A stretch of 10,795 bases of DNA from Spirogloea muscicola (lineage: Eukaryota; Streptophyta; Zygnematophyceae; Spirogloeales; Spirogloeaceae). The notes beneath the pieces were generated by a model, which made no database searches, was not told where the DNA came from, and worked only from the letters and a program-made list of their open reading frames with translations. A program made the position numbers and the translations under genes. The stretch covers positions 36,069 to 46,863 of the forward strand of contig WELB01000111.1 of NCBI GenBank assembly GCA_009602725.1. The letters are read 5' to 3'. Below, one piece after another: positions 7,764 to 10,795 of this stretch (its first letter is position 1; the number at the start of each line of letters is the position of its first letter).

Positions 7764-7843
7764 CATTTCGGTCACAGAGCTTCATCTCGTTGCCGAATGG
7801 CCGCCTCTTGCACACTCCTGAGCCTCTTGCTCTACCACCTGCC

Positions 7844-8218
7844 ATGTCAAAAGCAACTGTGGAGAGACAATTCGCCCTTCTGTTGCCACCATCTATCAGG
7901 GAGCTAGGTCCTTCTGGCGACTCAGAGTGCATGCTATTGTGTGAGGCTGTCGTTCGACACCTACTGAACAATGAATTCTCCTCGAGTGATGCAGGAAGGA
8001 ACTTACTTCTGGTTGTCCAAGACTTCTCCACCCTGTCATCTCGACCTGCACACGATCCAGCTTCTCAGAAGCACCTTGAAAATAAGAAGGACTCTTCCAG
8101 GAAGGAGAAAGTGTTTGCGACTCTGCTCGGAGAAGAATCGAGGCGGAAACGGCAGGATTTGGCAGGCAGTGCCCAATGTGTATTGCGGCTAGTCCAAGGA
8201 TATGAACATGTGTGTTAA
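7844..8218 (+). CDS. unrecognised open frame, hypothetical protein
   Basis: A 124-residue frame from ATG 7844 to TAA 8216-8218. It starts MSKATVERQFALLLPPSIRE and carries a Leu/Val-rich helix-like middle (LCEAVVRHLLNN) and a charged part (LENKKDSSRKEKV). I recognise no domain, signal peptide or membrane segment. Codon use is much less GC-rich than in the kinase and mTERF genes, which argues against an ordinary gene here, though the amino acid pattern is more protein-like than that of other frames nearby. The frame stays open upstream to at least 7652, across one copy of the 28-bp repeat. It could be an exon, a transposon remnant or a chance frame. Confidence 0.3.
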   Translation: MSKATVERQFALLLPPSIRELGPSGDSECMLLCEAVVRHLLNNEFSSSDAGRNLLLVVQDFSTLSSRPAHDPASQKHLENKKDSSRKEKVFATLLGEESRRKRQDLAGSAQCVLRLVQGYEHVC

Positions 8219-8678
8219 GTGCTGTGTCAGTTTCTAGATGTTGGACTGGTGCCAAAGCTTTGAACGCTTTAAGAATATAATTGCAGGGCAGACTCTCAGA
8301 GCTCGTACCTGTCGGCAACTTGACAGAGCCGAATTGTTGATAATTAGTGACGAAGGGCAGAGCTTGGGTCATGGTGGTTACATCTGCAAAGCTCCGAACT
8401 TATCATGAGCACATACAGAAGTACAACTCCGACTTGTCTCCAATTTGGGTGTAGGTGATATCAAGGCAAGGCAAATGGTGAGCATACAATCGTGTATGAT
8501 AGTGATAGTCTTAGGTGTTACATGTAAAGAGGACGTGTCCACTTGCTAATGCATGTATCACTCGTCATACCCACCCCTTATAAGATTGAAGACAGTGTAG
8601 GTGCCCTTTGGCAGTATTTGACACAGATACTACGGATGAAATCGAGACAAGTTGCTACCATTGCTACCATTGTCTGTC

Positions 8679-8707
8679 ATGTTCGTCAGAGAACAATGTT
8701 CGTCAGA
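8679..8707 (+). repeat. short spaced direct repeat
   Basis: ATGTTCGTCAGA occurs at 8679-8690 and 8696-8707, five bases apart. Just upstream, TTGCTACCA is repeated in tandem from 8652. This looks like local slippage; no function is suggested. Confidence 0.6.
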
Positions 8708-9930
8708 TTCGGCGAATGTGGCAGTGTGCCTTCGGCACTTGCCCAGTCAAGTGCAGTTCCGCGGCCGTGAACGTTCCCCCCTAACGCTGGCTGCTATCTA
8801 TTTGCCTCGTTATTGTGACATGTTCGATTCGTCCCCCTTTCTAATCCAACTAACCACTAGAACAGTCTTGTGTTGGCCATTCACAGCCCCTGACCTCCCA
8901 GAGGAGCGCTTCTTGTGCAATGGAATGCCTCCCAGGTTCATGGCCAGTCGAAGCAAGCATACTGTGACGAGTATATACGGCAGACTGTAGGTGGCCGCAC
9001 AAAGGGCCAATTCGTTGAAAAGGATGGATTTGTTGAGCTTAGCAACAGATGAGAATTGCAATACCATGAGAGGCAAGTGAGATTGTTATTCATATGCATG
9101 TTGTATAAGATCTCCTATGAGCAACTATGCTTGGTTCTCGATGCCTCCACGGCAACACTTGCCCCTTCTTTGCGCAACCTCTGGTGCTGCCTCTGAGGCG
9201 CGTGGTCGCGGCAATACTATTATAATGGCGGCCTCTGCTGGGGCGAAAGTCTTCCATCGGTTACTGTGCATCATATCCGGGCTCAAATCCGGGCAGGCAA
9301 CTCACAGCCATCCTCTACTTTGAAGTCCGCCTGCAGAGCGACTTCCTCCCCTGCTGTGGCCTGTCCGCAGGAGCCCCACTTGTGGCCGATTTCTTGGCTT
9401 GTCCTCTCATGCTGAGACTTCCCTTTTCGACCTCGTCTACTCCTCTGCGCCTTCAGGCCATGGAAGACCCTGTTCTCGTGTGGGCTGACCTCTGACATCC
9501 ATTGACATTTGACACTGGTTTCTTCTGGGCTGTCCTCTCATGGACCTTGTTTTTTCGGGCTGGCTGTTCACAGCCCTTGCCCGCTTTGGGAGAGACTTGG
9601 GATTGAGTGGCCGCAGTGAAAGCGAAAGAGGGAGGTCATCCTTGACAAGAGCCTCCCTCTTTCCCTTTCCTTGCGGCCACTCCATCCCTAAGTTGCGGCT
9701 GTCGACAAGGGCTGACGGGGCCTCTTACGGCCTCTTACTCAGACTTGCATCTCCTGACCAGAGGTTACTGAGCGTTCCCTGGCTGATGTCTTAGTCCTAG
9801 TCCTTTGCACTCCGGCTCCTTCAGTGGCGTATATGGCATAATAACAGCAGGTTGGTCTAGTAATTCAAAGTATGCCTTTTTGGGGGCATTACGATCCGCC
9901 TTGTCCACTCCTTTGTGCTGGCCTTTCCCA

Positions 9931-9958
9931 GCCACCAGTCAATCTGGCCGCGCTTTCT
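9931..9958 (+). repeat. 28-bp dispersed direct repeat, copy 2
   Basis: Identical over 28 bp to 7736-7763 and in the same orientation, about 2.2 kb away. A third, more diverged relative may lie near 9560-9595 (GGGCTGGCTGTTCACAGCCC onward), but that match is weak. Confidence 0.75.
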
Positions 9959-10178
9959 TCTTACGAGTAGCAGCTGCTACTTTGCCTTGGTCACTCATTT
10001 GGTTGATTGCATCACGTACACCACGTAAGGAGGACACACCCTTCGCATATGGTGGATATCAGTATCTAAGTATGGCTTTAGGGTACAGTGTTTGGGGCTG
10101 GCCACCGCCCACTCGGCTTTCGAGGAGCGCGCGTCACGTTTGTCACATTCCTCTCCTGCTGCACGTGCGGGGTCCTGG

Positions 10179-10209
10179 GGTGTCGCCTTGCGGAGCAGCA
10201 GGCGACACC
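10179..10209. repeat. inverted repeat, 10-bp arms
   Basis: GGTGTCGCCT (10179-10188) and AGGCGACACC (10200-10209) are perfect complements around an 11-base loop. A second stem with 7-bp arms, CCCTGTG and CACAGGG, lies at 10280-10300, and TTGCCC/GGGCAA faces itself near 10329-10341. All are within one GC-rich block, where such stems arise easily. Confidence 0.6.
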
Positions 10210-10449
10210 TGCCCCGGTTGCGGCCGCATTTCAGGGTGCCCTGCAACAGGCCGGGGGCCTCAGGCGGGCCTCCAGGGTCCCCTGTGTGCAGCCCACAGGG
10301 CCTTCTGGCGGAGCCAGCTGTTCCCCTGTTGCCCGGGGCAAACACCCGGGTCTGGGGCCCCGAGCGCAAGCCTGTGGGCTCGGAGCGACGGAGGGGAGAG
10401 GAGGGAGGTGGGCGGCGGCGCGGCGTGGCGGGATGTGGGAAGGAGAAGG

Positions 10450-10463
10450 GCTCGCCCATTGAG
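10450..10463 (+). repeat. 14-bp dispersed repeat, copy 2
   Basis: GCTCGCCCATTGAG, identical to 6971-6984 and in the same orientation. A related AGCCCAATGAAGAA follows at about 10484. Confidence 0.5.
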
Positions 10464-10617
10464 GATAGGGGCTGGAGAAAGCCAGCCCAATGAAGAATGT
10501 ACAAAGTACGAGAAGGGGCCATGGGAAGCACTAAGAAAGACGAGCACAAGAAGAACGTAAGCAGCTACGAAGCACTCAGTAACCCCTGCTAAGCAGCCTG
10601 AGGTCAGAGAAAATTGC

Positions 10618-10643
10618 CTACCCCCCCTTGGAAGGGGGGGTAG
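10618..10643. repeat. perfect hairpin with C7/G7 arms
   Basis: CTACCCCCCCTT and AAGGGGGGGTAG form 12-bp perfect complementary arms around GG. It lies just outside the terminal GA tract. There is no T-run or other sign of a terminator; it may be a fold-back repeat. Confidence 0.7.
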
Positions 10644-10697
10644 CAGAGTAGGAAAAGAGGGAAGGAGAGTGGGAGGCGGGGGAGGGCCTCCGGAGCG

Positions 10698-10700
<3 letters not shown>

Positions 10701-10795
<95 letters not shown>
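10701..10795. repeat. (GA)n microsatellite running to the window end
   Basis: 95 nt of perfect alternating GA continue to the last base, so the true length is unknown. It has the same GA strand orientation as the tracts at 5881 and 7137. A window ending inside such a repeat suggests a contig end or assembly break. Confidence 0.95.

Larger units (their letters stand above)
6508..7843. other. 5' flank of the kinase gene, no confident gene
   Basis: This region lies between the minus-strand kinase start and the next plus-strand open frame. It is GC-rich, so many long open frames exist by chance. On the minus strand a strong donor (CTG|GTAAGA, exon side ending at 7330) and a strong acceptor (TTTCTTGCGCAG, exon resuming at 6949) could bound a 380-bp 5' intron that contains the whole purine tract; a short ATG-started frame (MPHVLEQVAV, about 7450) precedes that donor. 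These could be 5' UTR or upstream coding exons, but no family motif supports either. Confidence 0.4.
8219..10700. other. region without recognisable genes
   Basis: No frame on either strand shows a family motif, and no reverse transcriptase, transposase, tRNA or rRNA signature was seen. It contains short repeats (listed separately), a small local duplication around 8679-8707, a loosely repeated segment around 9385-9560, a GC-rich block at about 10090-10480, and a hairpin at 10618-10643. It may be decayed repeat sequence or an uncharacterised transcript. Confidence 0.5.

Noticed and set aside
9270-9300. Possible tRNA T-arm (GGCTCAAATCC-like)
   Set aside because: The flanking stems do not pair as a T-arm and no D-arm, anticodon arm or acceptor stem can be formed around it.
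6971-10463. LTR retrotransposon bounded by the 28-bp or 14-bp repeats
   Set aside because: The shared blocks are short and in different order, no TG...CA ends or target-site duplications were seen, and there is no gag, reverse transcriptase or integrase motif between them.
9805-10700. Long frames on both strands in the GC-rich right end
   Set aside because: Several overlapping frames are open at once, as expected from composition; none has a recognisable motif or conserved start.
5881-10795. CRISPR array or tandem gene repeat suggested by recurrent repeats
   Set aside because: The repeats are simple dinucleotide tracts with no spacers, in a eukaryotic intron-containing context.

Overview
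The window looks like nuclear DNA from a streptophyte, most likely a streptophyte green alga, though a land plant is not excluded. It holds a plant-type receptor-like cytoplasmic kinase fused to a universal stress protein (USP) domain, an mTERF protein with a plant-style cysteine-rich C-terminus, and GC-rich exons split by GT-AG introns. Several introns start with GTGCG-like donors, and there is plant-type CCCTAAA sequence. No bacterial, organellar or viral gene was recognised. The lineage call is inference; no database was consulted.

Layout. (1) 1-983, plus strand: the last two exons of an mTERF-family gene whose 5' part lies outside the window; its 560-bp intron carries degenerate telomere-like repeats. 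(2) 984-2309: a convergent 3'-3' intergenic stretch with nothing recognisable. (3) 2310-6507, minus strand: a complete or nearly complete USP-kinase gene. I rebuilt it as nine exons with matching phases (2334 coding bases, 777 residues). The order is USP domain, Ser/Gly-rich linker, then kinase domain, as in the plant RLCK-VI-like family. Its second intron holds a 77-bp perfect (GA)n tract followed by seven GCGA units. (4) 6508-7843: the probable 5' flank of that gene. It contains a 179-nt pure purine tract (poly-G then GA), three CACGTG boxes within 124 bp and a compact set of WRKY-type W-boxes. (5) 7844-8218, plus strand: one unrecognised open frame of 124 codons, low confidence. (6) 8219-10795: no recognisable gene; short dispersed repeats, hairpins, a GC-rich block, and a (GA)n tract that runs off the end of the window.

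The mTERF and kinase genes are convergent neighbours and nothing suggests they share a function. The kinase gene is the main content: a putative nucleotide-binding stress sensor module joined to a cytoplasmic Ser/Thr kinase. Motifs upstream hint at stress or defence regulation, but that is inference. I did not find a clearly new biological system. The most distinctive points are a stop-free intron of length 3n inside the kinase domain, a DYG in place of DFG, an Ala/Pro-rich insertion in the USP fold, and the W-box and G-box cluster.
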